Assembly (NCBI GenBank): GCA_963575745.1
Contig: CAUYUJ010007502.1
Span: 55,001 to 119,000 of the forward strand
Direction of reading: 5' to 3'
Length of the DNA: 64,000 nucleotides
Origin: Prorocentrum cordatum
Taxonomy: Eukaryota > Sar > Dinophyceae > Prorocentrales > Prorocentraceae
Part shown: piece by piece, positions 10,250 to 19,799 of the stretch
Layout: the number at the start of each line of letters is the position of its first letter
Position numbering within the stretch: the stretch's first letter is position 1
The notes under the pieces: generated by a model
Database searches by the model: none
What the model saw: only the letters and a program-made list of their open reading frames with translations
Told to the model about the DNA's origin: nothing
Position numbers and translations under genes: made by a program

Positions 10250-12043
10250 GTGCGTGCAATGGATCTGGCCTTCACTCATCGGTCAGGGTGCGCCCGCCAG
10301 GTCGGGCAGGGGTTGGCGTCCTCCCTCGCGCACGTCGCGGTCGCGCTTCGCCTGTGGGCGCGCGAGGGCATCTCTGGTTTGTCGGCGCACCTGGAGAATG
10401 TCATCGGAGTTCGCGCGATGGCGCTGGCTGGATTGCTCGCTCAGCTTCGCGCGGTTTGCCCTGAGGCACGCCCTCTTCCTGTGTTCGCCGCTGCCGAGCT
10501 GCTTGCCGAAAACGGCGCCGACGCCGTGAGCGATTTGGTTGGCGTCACCCTGGCAGACTTCAGGGGCGCCGCGGCATTATCTTGCGACGCCCGCGAGGTG
10601 GTCCGCGCGGCTATCGCGGCAGCCCAGCGCGGCGGCGCGCCAGCCGCGCTGGGCAGGGGCAGCGCGGGCGCTTCTCCTGCGCCCGCCCCGTCGCCCGGGA
10701 TTGCCCCCAGGTCTGCTTGCGCGTTCCGCGTTCGTCGCGGGCCCCCCCCTTGTCGGCCGTCGCAGGACCGACATCGCGACGCGGTCGCCCTCGAGCGAAT
10801 CCGTCTCGTCATCCTCCACGGTGCGCGCGCGAAATTGCGGCATGTCGCTCGCAGCGCTAAACGCGGGCGCCAGGACAGCGGCAGGGCGCATGCAGCTCCC
10901 CCGGAGGACCCCGTGTCCGCGGTCCGGTGGGCGCTCTCAGTCGCTGGGCGCGAGGGTCGGCGTGACATGCGCGGGCCGCGGGCCGAAGCTGCTCGGGCCA
11001 GAGCCCTCATCACCTCCTCGGCGGCCGGTAAAGCGTGGGCGCGCAGGGCCCGGGTGAGCGCTCTCCTGGGCGCATGCCCGCGCTCATTGCCCGCGCTCAG
11101 CAGCGGGTTCGAGTGCTGGGTTACATTCGCAAGGGGCGTCTTAAAGCGACGGGGGAAGGAACTGCCGCCCACCCTGGAGGGGCTGCTTCTGTGGTCCACG
11201 ACCTTCAGGTGCGCCGGGACCTTCAGCAATTATGTGACTTACGTGAAGAAGGCGTGCCTCGTGGCATGCCGGCGCGCGCCCGCCTCTCATCTTCCGGCAA
11301 CGCGCGCGTCCGCCCGCGGCGGCAGTTGGCGCGCAAGGCCCGTGGAAGTCTTCAGGCACCCGGCGGTTCGCGCCGCTAAGAACGCCATCGAGAAGCGTTC
11401 GGGCTGGCAGGCGAAGGCGCGCATGGCCCTTCAGGGCCGCGACGTCGCCCGTCTGGTGTCGCACCTGCGCGTCAGTGACGAGGGTCGCCGTTTCGCCATG
11501 TTGTGCCTGGCGGCCTACGCAGTCCTCCTTCGGCTACCCTCGGAGGCCCTGCCCGCGGTGCGGGTTGAAGATGGCGCGGCCGCAGCTTGCGTGACCTCCG
11601 CGTTCGTCGTCGGCGATCAGAAGATCGAGCTGCACCTCTCCAGGAGAAAGAACCGCGAGAGCCGCTCGGTGATGGCACGGCAGTGCTGGTGCGACGAGTG
11701 CGCGGTCACCTGTCCCGTACACGTTCTTGGGGCCTGGCTAGTTGGCGAGCCAGCTCATCAGCCCATCTGGGCTGCGTGGTCCCCAGGCGCGGCACGTGCT
11801 CGGCTGCGCCGCGCGCTGGGCGAAATGGGGCGCCACGACGCGGAATCATTCGGCACTCACGCGTTCAGGCGCGGGCACGCGCAGGACATCGCTGCCAGGG
11901 GCGGACCGGTCACCGACCTTCTTCGCGCGGGCGGCTGGCATCAGCCCGCGTGGATGAAATACCTTAACGTTTCCCGGCTCGAGCGGCAGTCGGTCGCGGA
12001 AGCCCATTTGGCAGAGTCGTCCAGCGACGATGGCGATGGCTGA
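10250..12043 (+). CDS. Tyrosine recombinase of the Ngaro-type element
   Basis: A 597-residue frame whose C-terminal third carries the full tyrosine recombinase signature: Arg428 in LLRLPSEAL, His537 and Arg540 in THAFRRGH, His564 in GGWH and the nucleophile Tyr571 in MKYLNV. Family members join the circular cDNA to the genome through a 3'-phosphotyrosine intermediate, without target duplication. The N-terminal 130 residues contain an AAELLAENGADAVSDLVGVTL segment similar to one in the gag; residues 135-290 are low-complexity Ala/Arg/Pro. The frame is open throughout, unlike gag and pol. The start is the first ATG, 18 bp after the pol stop, and could lie further in. Stop at 12043, 115 bp before B1. 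The nuclear location is inferred. Confidence 0.9.
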   Translation: MRAMDLAFTHRSGCARQVGQGLASSLAHVAVALRLWAREGISGLSAHLENVIGVRAMALAGLLAQLRAVCPEARPLPVFAAAELLAENGADAVSDLVGVTLADFRGAAALSCDAREVVRAAIAAAQRGGAPAALGRGSAGASPAPAPSPGIAPRSACAFRVRRGPPPCRPSQDRHRDAVALERIRLVILHGARAKLRHVARSAKRGRQDSGRAHAAPPEDPVSAVRWALSVAGREGRRDMRGPRAEAARARALITSSAAGKAWARRARVSALLGACPRSLPALSSGFECWVTFARGVLKRRGKELPPTLEGLLLWSTTFRCAGTFSNYVTYVKKACLVACRRAPASHLPATRASARGGSWRARPVEVFRHPAVRAAKNAIEKRSGWQAKARMALQGRDVARLVSHLRVSDEGRRFAMLCLAAYAVLLRLPSEALPAVRVEDGAAAACVTSAFVVGDQKIELHLSRRKNRESRSVMARQCWCDECAVTCPVHVLGAWLVGEPAHQPIWAAWSPGAARARLRRALGEMGRHDAESFGTHAFRRGHAQDIAARGGPVTDLLRAGGWHQPAWMKYLNVSRLERQSVAEAHLAESSSDDGDG

Positions 12044-12158
12044 GCACCCCGCGCAGTCTGGTGGTCGTGTCTGCACGGCACACACGTGGGCGCACCCCCG
12101 GCACGCGGGGGCAGTGGGTGGCAGCGCCGGGCGTGGCCCGCGGGAGCGCCGTTGCAGT

Positions 12159-12324
12159 GGGTGGTGCTCCCCCACGGGCCCGACCGGCGTCTGCCCGCTT
12201 GGCCTCGGAGAGGCCGCGCGCTGCGGGGCAGATGGGTCGGGTCCGCACCCTCCGCTCCTGGGGGAGGCTTCCTCCTCCCCCCCCCCAGGGCCGTGCGAGG
12301 CGAGTGCAAGCGCCAGGATTTGTG
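12159..12324 (+). repeat. B1 split direct repeat
   Basis: 166 bp starting GGGTGGTGCTCCCCCACGGG and ending GATTTGTG, repeated at 12721-12887 with one extra C in its poly(C) run. Its end overlaps the start of A2 (GATTTGT), as expected where circle junctions are formed and resolved. Confidence 0.9.
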
Positions 12325-12689
12325 GGGTCGGAATAACGGAGTTATTGCTTGGCACAAATCCGCCCGCGCTGTGAACGACCCCGCGGCTGGCCGCGGGGGC
12401 GCCCTCGCTCGGCTGGTCGGCCGCGCGCTGGTCGACCCTCTTCCGCCTCCCGCTCGCGTCGTGTGGTGCAGTGCCGTGCCGTGCTTCCTCCGCCTGGCAC
12501 TGGGGCGGGATATAAATACCGTGCCGTGTGTCGGGTTTCGGCCCTCCGCCCTCTGGGGGCTTCGCTCGGCCCATAGTGGCTTCCTTGCGGCCCATAGTGG
12601 CTTCGTTGCGGCCCATAGCGGCCTGCTGCGTTCACGTGCCCAATGGGGCCCTCTCTTCTGGTCCATAGTGACCACGTGCTGTCGTTGGC
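12317..12689 (+). repeat. A2 split direct repeat
   Basis: Near-identical partner of A1 at a constant offset of 6363 bp. It carries the same inverted hexamer (12332-12346) and TATA box (12511-12518). It ends in TCGTTGGC; the following 31 bp (C-, then G-rich) separate it from B2. Confidence 0.92.
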
Positions 12690-12720
12690 CCGCCCTACCC
12701 GCCCTGGGGGTGTGGGGGGG

Positions 12721-12887
12721 GGGTGGTGCTCCCCCACGGGCCCGACCGGCGTCTGCCCGCTTGGCCTCGGAGAGGCCGCGCGCTGCGGGGCAGATGGGTC
12801 GGGTCCGCACCCTCCGCTCCTGGGGGAGGCTTCCTCCTCCCCCCCCCCCAGGGCCGTGCGAGGCGAGTGCAAGCGCCAGGATTTGTG
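12721..12887 (+). repeat. B2 split direct repeat, right end of the element
   Basis: Second copy of B1; it ends GATTTGTG and is followed by flank CGGGACGCC. Its last seven bases equal the first seven of A1, consistent with joining of the ends in a circular intermediate. Confidence 0.88.
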
Positions 12888-12956
12888 CGGGACGCCTGGA
12901 GGTCGGGGCGGGGGGGTTCGGCAGCAAGTCATGGGAGCCTGGTGTGCCCTTTCAAT

Positions 12957-13095
12957 TCCGTCTTTAGCGTCGGTTAGCGTCGATTAGCGTCTGGGGGTCG
13001 ATGAGAGAGCGCCGATTTAGCGTCAGCTAGCGTCGGTTAGAGTCGATTTAGCGTCGATTAGCGTCGACTAGAGTCGATCAGCGTCGATTCGCAAG
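12957..13095. repeat. Short minisatellite, TTAGCGTCGA-type units
   Basis: About a dozen degenerate 10-12-bp units (TTAGCGTCGR, TTAGAGTCGA, CTAGCGTCGG) lie in tandem just downstream of the retrotransposon. Confidence 0.85.
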
Positions 13096-13099
13096 AGCC

Positions 13100-13590
13100 G
13101 ACAAGATGGTATGGTAGGCTCCCATGAGTTGCCACCGAAGGGGGGGGAAGGGGATCATCAGTATCTTGCATTCGCAGCGGAGCACGAAGAGCACGGGGAG
13201 CAGGAGGAGCGGGAGGAGCGGGGGGAAGGTCAGGAGCAGGAGGGCGAGACGGAAGGGAGAGGAGAGTGCTCAAGGAGGTTGACGCCCGCTCGCGCCTATC
13301 TCCCGCCGCCCCCACCGAGCCATGGCGGCAGAACTGGAGAGGCTGTCGCTGCTGACAGAGTGCGGGACCCCGCTCCCGGACCCGCAATGCCACGGGGGGG
13401 CCTCGCCCTGCTTTTTTGCTGATCCCAGACCTCCCTCGTCACAGAAAGAAACGAGACGGCCAGACTTCTCCTGCTCCTTCTCCTCCTCTTCCTCTTCCTC
13501 CTCCTCTTCCTCCTCCTCCTTCTCCTCCTCCTCGTCCTTCTCCTCCTCCTCCTCCTCCTCCTCCTCCTTCTCCTCCTCCGTTTTTCCCTC
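13100..13590. repeat. GA-rich segment then (TCC)n tract
   Basis: Purine-rich GGAGCAGGAGGA-type sequence (13160-13260), a short unique interval, then (CCTCCT)n at 13466-13590. The TCC tract directly abuts the LINE fragment and supplies a false proline/serine N-terminus to its frame. Confidence 0.85.
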
Positions 13591-14609
13591 CTGACCCCAC
13601 GCTTTTGGCGAAGGAGGGACAGGCTCTTCACAAACTGCTGCGGTTGCCTCCTAATTCGTTCCGGGTCGCCGAGCTGATGGGCGTCGGGAGGTGGTTGCCC
13701 AGCGCTGCTCCTATACCCGTCAGCGTGTCTTGCCTTGCCGCTGCGTGGAGAGCCAGCCAGTACGCGTTTCGGGGGTGGTGGGCTTGGCGGGATCAGCTTC
13801 GAGATGCGGCTCACAACCACGGATTCCTAGTGGATTTTGTTCGCAATGTATGGTCTCCTAGGTTTTGGGTTCGGCGTCAGAGCATTGCCGAATATTATGC
13901 CTCCTTTGACTGCCTGCCCAACGATGGTAGGGTTCCGAGGGGGGCGTTTGAGCGGGCGAAGGCCGCTGCACTTGCTCTTGAATGTGATAACGTGCCCCGC
14001 TCCGGGAAGACAGGGGTTCGTCCTCAGACGGCCTTCCTCCGCTCGTTATGCTCCTCCCTCTACCCCGACGTGATCCCTGATCTTCTGGAGCGGCGTTTTC
14101 GCAAGTGGTTCCCCGATCGGCCCCCTTTGGGACGACCAGAGCTCGAAGAATGCTGGGCCAGGCTTCGAGACGTCCTCAAGGCGGCGGCTCCGTCATGGAC
14201 ATGGGCCCATTTAAAAACGCTCGCAGGGGCCTGGATCACGTCAGCCCGCGTGGGGATACTCACGCCTGAGGGTTGCCGGTTCGGGTGCTCTCAGGACTGT
14301 CTGGGCATCGAGGTCTGCGCTCCAGATTCGATCGGGCACTGTTTATATTGCCCCCGGCTCTCCCACCTTCTCGCCCTCCCTCGTGCCATCATTCCTAATG
14401 ACCCGGTAGTCCGATTAGGGCTTGGCCCTGCCTCCGCGTACAATGTCGACAGGGAGTACGATCCCATCTCCCTTGAGCGTGCGAACTATTTAACCGCTCT
14501 GTCATTCCATATCTACCATAAATACCGTGCTGAGCTTCAGCAACATTTACAAGCCACTTACACCTCGACACTGCGTGCGAGGCACGCCGCGATTGTCGCT
14601 CTTGGCTGA
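13591..14609 (+). pseudogene. C-terminal fragment of a non-LTR retrotransposon pol (5'-truncated)
   Basis: An open frame of about 340 residues of normal composition, ending at 14609. It has no RT catalytic motif. It shows a run of aromatic-rich segments (GWWAWRDQLRD, NVWSPRFWVRR), then WTWAHLKTLAGAWITSARV followed by a Cys/His cluster at about 14270-14360: CRFGCSQDC, HCLYCPRL. That pattern, a Trp-rich stretch followed by GC-x(n)-D-x2-H-x3-CP, is what I know from the tail after RT in dinoflagellate LINE-like elements, where it probably binds template RNA. Truncation of the 5' part is typical of target-primed reverse transcription. It is flanked by (TCC)n on both sides, so the insertion may have targeted or been expanded within the satellite. 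Family assignment is moderate. Confidence 0.6.
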
Positions 14610-14639
14610 TGCTGGCGGACGGTGTCCCCCCAGGCGACG

Positions 14640-15655
14640 TGCTCTCCTCCTCCTCCTCCTCCTCCTCCTCCTCCTCCTCATCCTCATCCTTCTCCTCCTC
14701 CCCCTTCTCGGGACTGTTCAATGGCGGCCCGCTCGCTGACCTGGCAGTTTGGTCAGTGATCCTTCTCCTCCTCCTCCTCCTCCTCCTCCTCCTCCCTCCT
14801 CCTCCTACTCCTCCTCGTCCTCCTCATCTAATGCTCCCTCATCTCCTCCTCCTCCTCCTCCTACTCCGCCTCCTCCCTCTCCTCCTTGCCTCTCCCTCCT
14901 CCTCGTCCTCCTCCTCCTCCTCCTTCTCCTCCTCTCCTCCTCCTTTCCTCTTCTCCCCATCCTCCTCCTTCTTCTCCTCGTCTTCCTCCTCCTCCTCCTC
15001 CTCCTTCTCCTTCTCCTCTCTCCTTTCCTCCTCTTCCTCCTCCGTTCCCCCCTCCCCCTTCCCTCCCCCTCCTCATCCTTCTCCTCCTCCCCTTCTCGGG
15101 ACTGTTCAATGGCGGCCCGCTCGCTGACCTGGCAGTTTGGTCAGTGATCCTTCTCCTCCTCCTCCTCCTCCTACTCCTCCTCGTCCTCCTCATCTAATGC
15201 TCCCTCATCTGTTCCTCCTCCTCCTACTCCGCCTCCTCCCTCTCCTCCTTCCCTCTCCCCTCCTCGCCTCCTCCTCCTCCTCCTCCTTCTCCTCCTCCCC
15301 CTCCTCCTTTCCTCTCCTCCCCATCCTCCTCCTTCTTCTCCTCGTCTTTCTCTCCTCTCCTCCTCCTTCCTCCTCCTCCTTCCTTTCTCCTCTCCCCTCC
15401 CGTTCCCCCCTCCCCCTTCCCCTCCCCCCTCCTCCTCCTCCTCCTCCTCCTTTTCCCCTGCTGCTCCTCCTCCTCCTCCTCCTTTCCTCCTCCTCCTCCT
15501 CCTCCGCCTCCGCTTCCTCCTCCTCCTCTTCCCTCCTCCTCCTCATCATCATCAATCATCCATCTCCTTTCTCCTTCTCCTCCTCCTCCTCCTCCTCCTC
15601 CTCCTCCTCCTCCTCCTCCTCCTCCTCCTCCCTCCTCCTCCTCCTGGGGCATTGA
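14640..15655. repeat. (TCC)n satellite with an internal 387-bp duplication
   Basis: Nearly pure TCC with interruptions. A unique 55-bp island (GGGACTGTTCAATGGCGGCC and following) occurs at about 14711-14765 and again at 15098-15152, so the tract expanded partly by a 387-bp duplication. Confidence 0.93.
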
Positions 15656-15772
15656 TTCATTCGAAATCTGTCAACCAGATTTTTTGAACAACTCATCGAA
15701 TCTGCGAAACGGCAGTGCCCTCCTCCTCCTTCTTCCTCCTCCTCCTCATCCTCATCCTCCTCCTCCTCCTCC

Positions 15773-15775
15773 TCC

Positions 15776-15858
<83 letters not shown>
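15773..15858. repeat. Pure (ATC)28 microsatellite
   Basis: About 28 uninterrupted ATC units, following a TCC tract at 15720-15772. Confidence 0.97.
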
Positions 15859-15859
<1 letters not shown>

Positions 15860-15884
15860 CCTCCGCGCGGGCTCCAGGGGCCCG

Positions 15885-16207
15885 TCTCGGGCCCCCGGGG
15901 ACGCTCCACAACAACGAAGCAGGTCGGGGTGCACAAACAGCTCGGCCCCAGGGATGGGGGGGGGATCGGGAGCTCCGGGGGGGCCCGACGCTCGGGGGCG
16001 TCCAAGAGGTCAGGAGGAGAACCGGAGACCACCGCCGCGGAGAGTCGATCGGGGCCTCGGGCCCCCAAGGACGCTCCGCAAGACAGGCCGGGGTGTGCAG
16101 ACAGATCGGCCCCGGGGAGGGGGGGGGGGGGATCGAGAGCTCCGGGGGCCCGACGATCGGGGGCGCCGAAGAGGTCAAGAGGAGGAACAGGGACCGCCGC
16201 CACGTGA
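15885..16207. repeat. Two tandem copies of a 165-bp GC-rich repeat
   Basis: Copy 1 is about 15885-16045 and copy 2 about 16055-16207. Shared landmarks include GCCCCCGGGGACGCTCC / GCCCCCAAGGACGCTCC, AGCTCGGCCCC / AGATCGGCCCC and GAGCTCCGGGGG, ending in GTCAGGAGGAGAACC / GTCAAGAGGAGGAAC. Confidence 0.85.
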
Positions 16208-16319
16208 TGGTTCCCTTATCCGTTGTTTTGCCGATCGGCGCGGGGCCTCGCACCCCCTCCCAATGGAGTGGATTGTGGCCGTTTTTCTGGCGTTCCCGGG
16301 GCTGCCTGCCGTGCAGGAC

Positions 16320-16348
16320 TTGAACGAGGGCGAGGAGCAGCAGCAAGA

Positions 16349-16379
<31 letters not shown>

Positions 16380-16395
16380 GGAGCAGCGCCGGCGC
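16320..16395. repeat. (AGC)n microsatellite
   Basis: GAGCAGCAGCAAGAAGCAGC-type run of about 70 bp. Confidence 0.9.
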
Positions 16396-16399
16396 GCGG

Positions 16400-17990
16400 A
16401 GGGAGAGGAATCCGATGAGGATCGGGGGGAGGGAGGAGAGGGGCATCTGCTTCAGCAGCCACATTCTCTGCGATGGGGCCTGAGAACTTGTCGCTCCCAG
16501 CGGCTTGGAAGAGGTAGTGTAACGTTGTTTGAATGTCCGCAACAGCGCGCCTCGGTTTCTACGTGACTGGGCGGGTCCGCGGAGGTCTCGCCGTCTTCCC
16601 GCCCGCGGGCGTCTCGCTGGGGCTCCTCCGCGGGGGCTTCGCGACCCCTCGTGAGCGCCTCGCGCCCCGGCGGGTCCGCCGAGGTCTCGCCGCGTTTCCG
16701 CCCGTGGGCGCATCGTGGGCGTTCGTGGGCGCCCCGTTCCCGCGCCTCGGGGGCGCTCGTGGGCTCTCCGTGCCTGGGGTGGGTCGCATATTACACAGCC
16801 TAGCTTGCACCTCAGTGACCTCCTGCGGAGGGGTTGCACAGCATATCGCATGCAACCGAGCTAGCACCACATGTCTTGCACGACTCTGCCTGCATCACAC
16901 AGCTTTCACCGCACAGCTTCGATCTCCACGGTGCAGTAAGTCAGGGTTCGGGGCTCACTCTGGCGAGCAAGTGTGCGTGTGTGATCTACGTATATAGATA
17001 TGTGTCGCGAGGCGTTTTTGTTGTCCGACGCGTGGCCTTTGCGTCTTGGGAAGGGCGCCGCGGCACAAGGGTACACGCCGCCTCGTGCGCGGTGGGCTCG
17101 CCGTGGATTTTGCCGCGGTGCCAGCTTCGTTTGGTTGGGCGCGGGACGCAAGGTTTGCCGTGGGCTTGCTGTGATGTTGGCATCGTCCACTTGGGCGCGT
17201 CGAGATCAACCGCCGGCGCGTCGCTGGCGAACAAGTGTGCGCCTATACATGTGAGTGAGCGCGTGCGTGCTATCCACGCCCTTATGGCTGATGTTGGTCA
17301 GACCGCATCTTGAGTGTTGCTTGAGGCCCAGCCGCCGCGCGCATTGTCTCTATATTTTCTTTGTCTCGCCACAAGGCGTGAGGCCGCTACCGCCAAAACA
17401 TGTGCGCGTGCGTGCGTGCATACACACAACGATCGGCGGCGTGCAAGGTGAGGAAGTGAGATGGAGAAGGCCTTCTCAGAAGGCGGCGGGACCTCTCAGC
17501 AGCCCGAGAGCCTTCTGAGCAGCTTTCCGTGCCCTCGGGAAAGGCGTAGAAAACTTCTCAGAAGGCCGGGGAATGTTTGATCCTGCTGAAAAGGGCCACC
17601 CCTACTCACTGGAGGAGGAGGAGGAGGAGAAGGATGAGGAGGAGAAGGATGAGGAGGAGGAGCTTCCCCCCCTCGCCCGCCGCCGGAAAAAAAAAAGTGC
17701 GCGTGCGTGCGCGTATGCACACAGCGAGGACGGCAGCGTGGCGGAGAACGCCCGCTGGGCCCCTGGCGGTCGCCACTGCGGGCTGCGGCGGGCCGCGGCC
17801 GTCGCCGCGCTCGCCGCGGCGCCTCGCCCGCCGGAGGGGGGGCGGGCGGCGGGCGGCGGGCGGGGAGGGGGGGCCCAGTAGAGGGGCCCTTCGTTGTGAC
17901 CCCCTCCCCTCCTCCTGCTCTTTCTCCTGCTCCTCCTGCTCTTCCTGCTCCTCCTGCTCCTGCTCCTGCTCCTCCTCCTCCTTCTCCTCT
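16400..17990. other. No gene; GC-rich repeats and GA/CT tracts
   Basis: At 16570-16770 there are degenerate units of a CGCGGGCGTCTCGCTGGGGC type. 16800-16925 has alternating CTTGCAC/TTGCACAG motifs. 17170-17215 contains GTCCACTTGGGCGCGTC, matching the loop region of the hairpin at 25878-25940. 17610-17665 is GGA-rich and 17900-17990 is CTC/CTG-rich. No convincing coding frame on either strand. Confidence 0.55.
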
Positions 17991-17994
17991 TCCA

Positions 17995-18745
17995 TTCCTT
18001 TTCCTTATGATACATAACTTCTCCCTGTCGCACCCCGAGTGCCAGTTTTTAGGGCGGGCTGGGCGTTTCGCCTGAGATTTCCTCACCATTTCTGACTCTG
18101 AAGCTTGAAATGTGACAGCAGTTTCGCAGATGGAGGGCGGGCCATTTTCAAAATGTGGCTCTCGCCTCAGTGCCGCGCACATTCGATTTAAACATTTGCA
18201 AGAGCTTCACGGATTGAGGGCGAGTCGTCTTCAAAGTGTGGTTCTCGCCTTAGCGCCGCGCGCATTCGTTTATAACATTTGCAGGAGTTTCACGGGTTGA
18301 GGACGGTTCCTTCTCAAAGTGTGGCTCTCGCCTTAGCGCCGCGCACATTCGTTTATAACAATTGCGATAGTTTCACATATCCCCATGATCAGCATACCAG
18401 AAGTGGTGTTTTGGAAGGCTTCATGATCATGCGGGCGCAACAGTTACGTTGATTCGCGGTGTTGAAGTCCCAGGAATGGCGTTCTGGCACGATGCACGAT
18501 CGGCAAAACGCAACAGGCAGGTTGTTCTGTGGCGGTGGAATCCCGAGAACAATGTTTTAGCATGCTTCAGGGTCTTCAAACGGTTGTCTTCCAACGAGGC
18601 AGTTCCCTCTATGGAATTGAACCGTTGTAGGGTGTAGGGGCCGACGAAGAGGGAGCTTGGAGGGAGGGTTTATTCCAGAATCGTTGATGGCTCTTGGGTT
18701 TACACTGGTCCTTCCTCCTTCCTCCTTCCTCCTCCTCCTCCTCCT
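17995..18745 (+). repeat. Interspersed family with internal 83-bp tandem repeats, copy I
   Basis: Starts at CCTTTTCCTTATGATACAT, then a segment containing CCAGTTTTTAGGGCGGGC. Three tandem 83-bp units follow, anchored at GTGGCTCTCGCC 18155, GTGGTTCTCGCC 18238 and GTGGCTCTCGCC 18321. A 300-bp unique part comes next, then GGGTTTACACTGGTCC and a (TCC)n tail. The same order occurs inverted at 27080-27770 and 28240-28660. No coding capacity; it behaves like a non-autonomous interspersed element. Confidence 0.8.
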
Positions 18746-18904
18746 CCTCCTCCTCCTCGCGCCCGCTCCTTGCTGCCCGCCCCCCTCCCGGCTCCGAGAG
18801 CCGGCTGCCCCGCGGGAGCCGGGCGGGCGCCGGGCGCGGGCGAAGCCCCGGCCCCGCGCCCTGGGGCAGCCGCACGGCAGGAAGCCCCCGGCCCCGCTTC
18901 GGCC
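18746..18904. other. GC-rich sequence, no gene recognised
   Basis: CCGGCCCCG-type low-complexity sequence after the (TCC)n tail of the preceding repeat. Confidence 0.5.
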
Positions 18905-18914
18905 CCGGTGGGCC

Positions 18915-19090
18915 CTGACTCCGAATCCGCCCTACTTTGGGGAAGGGCTTGGCATTCCCGCCTTACTTTTCAAGCCCCGCTGATGCCAATTTCCGCCCCA
19001 CTTTTCTCTTGCTGTCTCCGCCCTACTTCAGTGGATTGTCCGCCCTACTTTCTGTTGGGTGCAGAACTTTCCGCCCTGCTTATTCGGCTT
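18915..19090. repeat. Array of TCCGCCCTACTT motifs
   Basis: Six copies of TCCGCCCTACTT or close variants at about 18919, 18957, 18993, 19017, 19040 and 19069, separated by 24-37 bp of unlike sequence. Confidence 0.75.
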
Positions 19091-19317
19091 CTTATAGGTG
19101 GATTTCCCGACGCAGCTTGAAGTTGGAAAACTAGCCAAAGAAGGGCGGATCTGGTGTCAGGGGGGGGGGACTTCCGCCCATGGCCCGGGGGGCCGTCGAT
19201 GCGCGGCCTTTCGGGGTGAGGGTCAAGCCTCTTGGGGTCCGCGCTGCGACGCGAAGTCGCCCTCCTCCACCTCATCCCCTCCTCTCCCCTGCCTCCTCAT
19301 CCTACAGTCAACCCGCA

Positions 19318-19498
19318 TATAGTCGGACCGAGATGAATAAGATCGAGGTCGGTTCGGGGAGGGTGCCCTGGCGTTCTTCGTGTTTCTTAGATGTTCTTGT
19401 GCATCCTGGGGAGGGTACCCTTAGATGTTTTGTTTGTTTTGGCCGAGGGAGGGTCGCATAATCTGGAAGAAAGTTGTTCTGGCCTGGGTCCGACTATA
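19318..19498. mobile_element. MITE-like element, family D, copy 1
   Basis: Starts TATAGTCGGACC and ends GGTCCGACTATA, a perfect 12-bp terminal inverted repeat, 181 bp apart. The interior contains GATCGAGGTCGGTTCGGGGA and a TTTTGGCCGAGGGAGGGTC string. Related segments lie at 20523-20948 and 21262-21455. Confidence 0.75.
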
Positions 19499-19499
19499 G

Positions 19500-19724
19500 T
19501 GAAGATGAACAGCTTTCCAGGGATACCCTCGCATCCTTCCCCTTCGGCCATTGGCCGCTTTCGCTGGCCGCGCCCCGCTCGCAGAGTGTCGACACGGTCT
19601 TCAAGGCCCCTGCATCCTCATCGTGCGTCCTTGCTACACGGGTTGACTGTCGTCCCTCCTCCCTCCCTTTCTCCCTCCCTCCCTCCCTCTTGCGCCCGCG
19701 CTTCCCCTCCCCACGTCGGGCGTC

Positions 19725-19728
<4 letters not shown>
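19500..19728. other. Unique sequence then CCCTCCCT tract
   Basis: No gene recognised. CTCCCTCCCTCCCTC occurs near 19670-19690, before a poly(T) run. Confidence 0.5.
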
Positions 19729-19762
<34 letters not shown>

Positions 19763-19775
19763 TTTTTTTTTGTTT
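19729..19775. repeat. Poly(T) tract
   Basis: About 33 T followed by G-interrupted T runs. It could be the reverse-complement poly(A) tail of a retroposed cDNA on the minus strand, but no gene body is visible to its left. Confidence 0.85.
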
Positions 19776-19799
19776 TGATAAAACAAAAAAAACGTGCAA

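Larger units (their letters stand above)
5954..12887 (+). mobile_element. Ngaro/DIRS-type tyrosine-recombinase retrotransposon with split direct repeats
   Basis: The 6.93-kb element is laid out as A1 (5954-6326), gag-like frames, RT/RNase H, tyrosine recombinase, B1 (12159-12324), A2 (12317-12689), B2 (12721-12887). The two A repeats are 373 bp and nearly identical, with one difference noticed near their left edge. The two B repeats differ mainly by one C in a poly(C) run. An A1-ORFs-B1-A2-B2 order, with a tyrosine recombinase instead of a DDE integrase, is the defining layout of Ngaro- and PAT-like elements, which integrate as circles without target-site duplication. The near-identity of the A repeats suggests recent insertion. 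The frameshifts in gag and pol, however, mean this copy is probably not autonomous, unless they are assembly errors. Confidence 0.9.

Noticed and set aside
19729-19775. Poly(A) tail of a minus-strand retrogene
   Set aside because: No coding sequence or relict leader is visible on the minus strand upstream; it is more likely a simple T tract.
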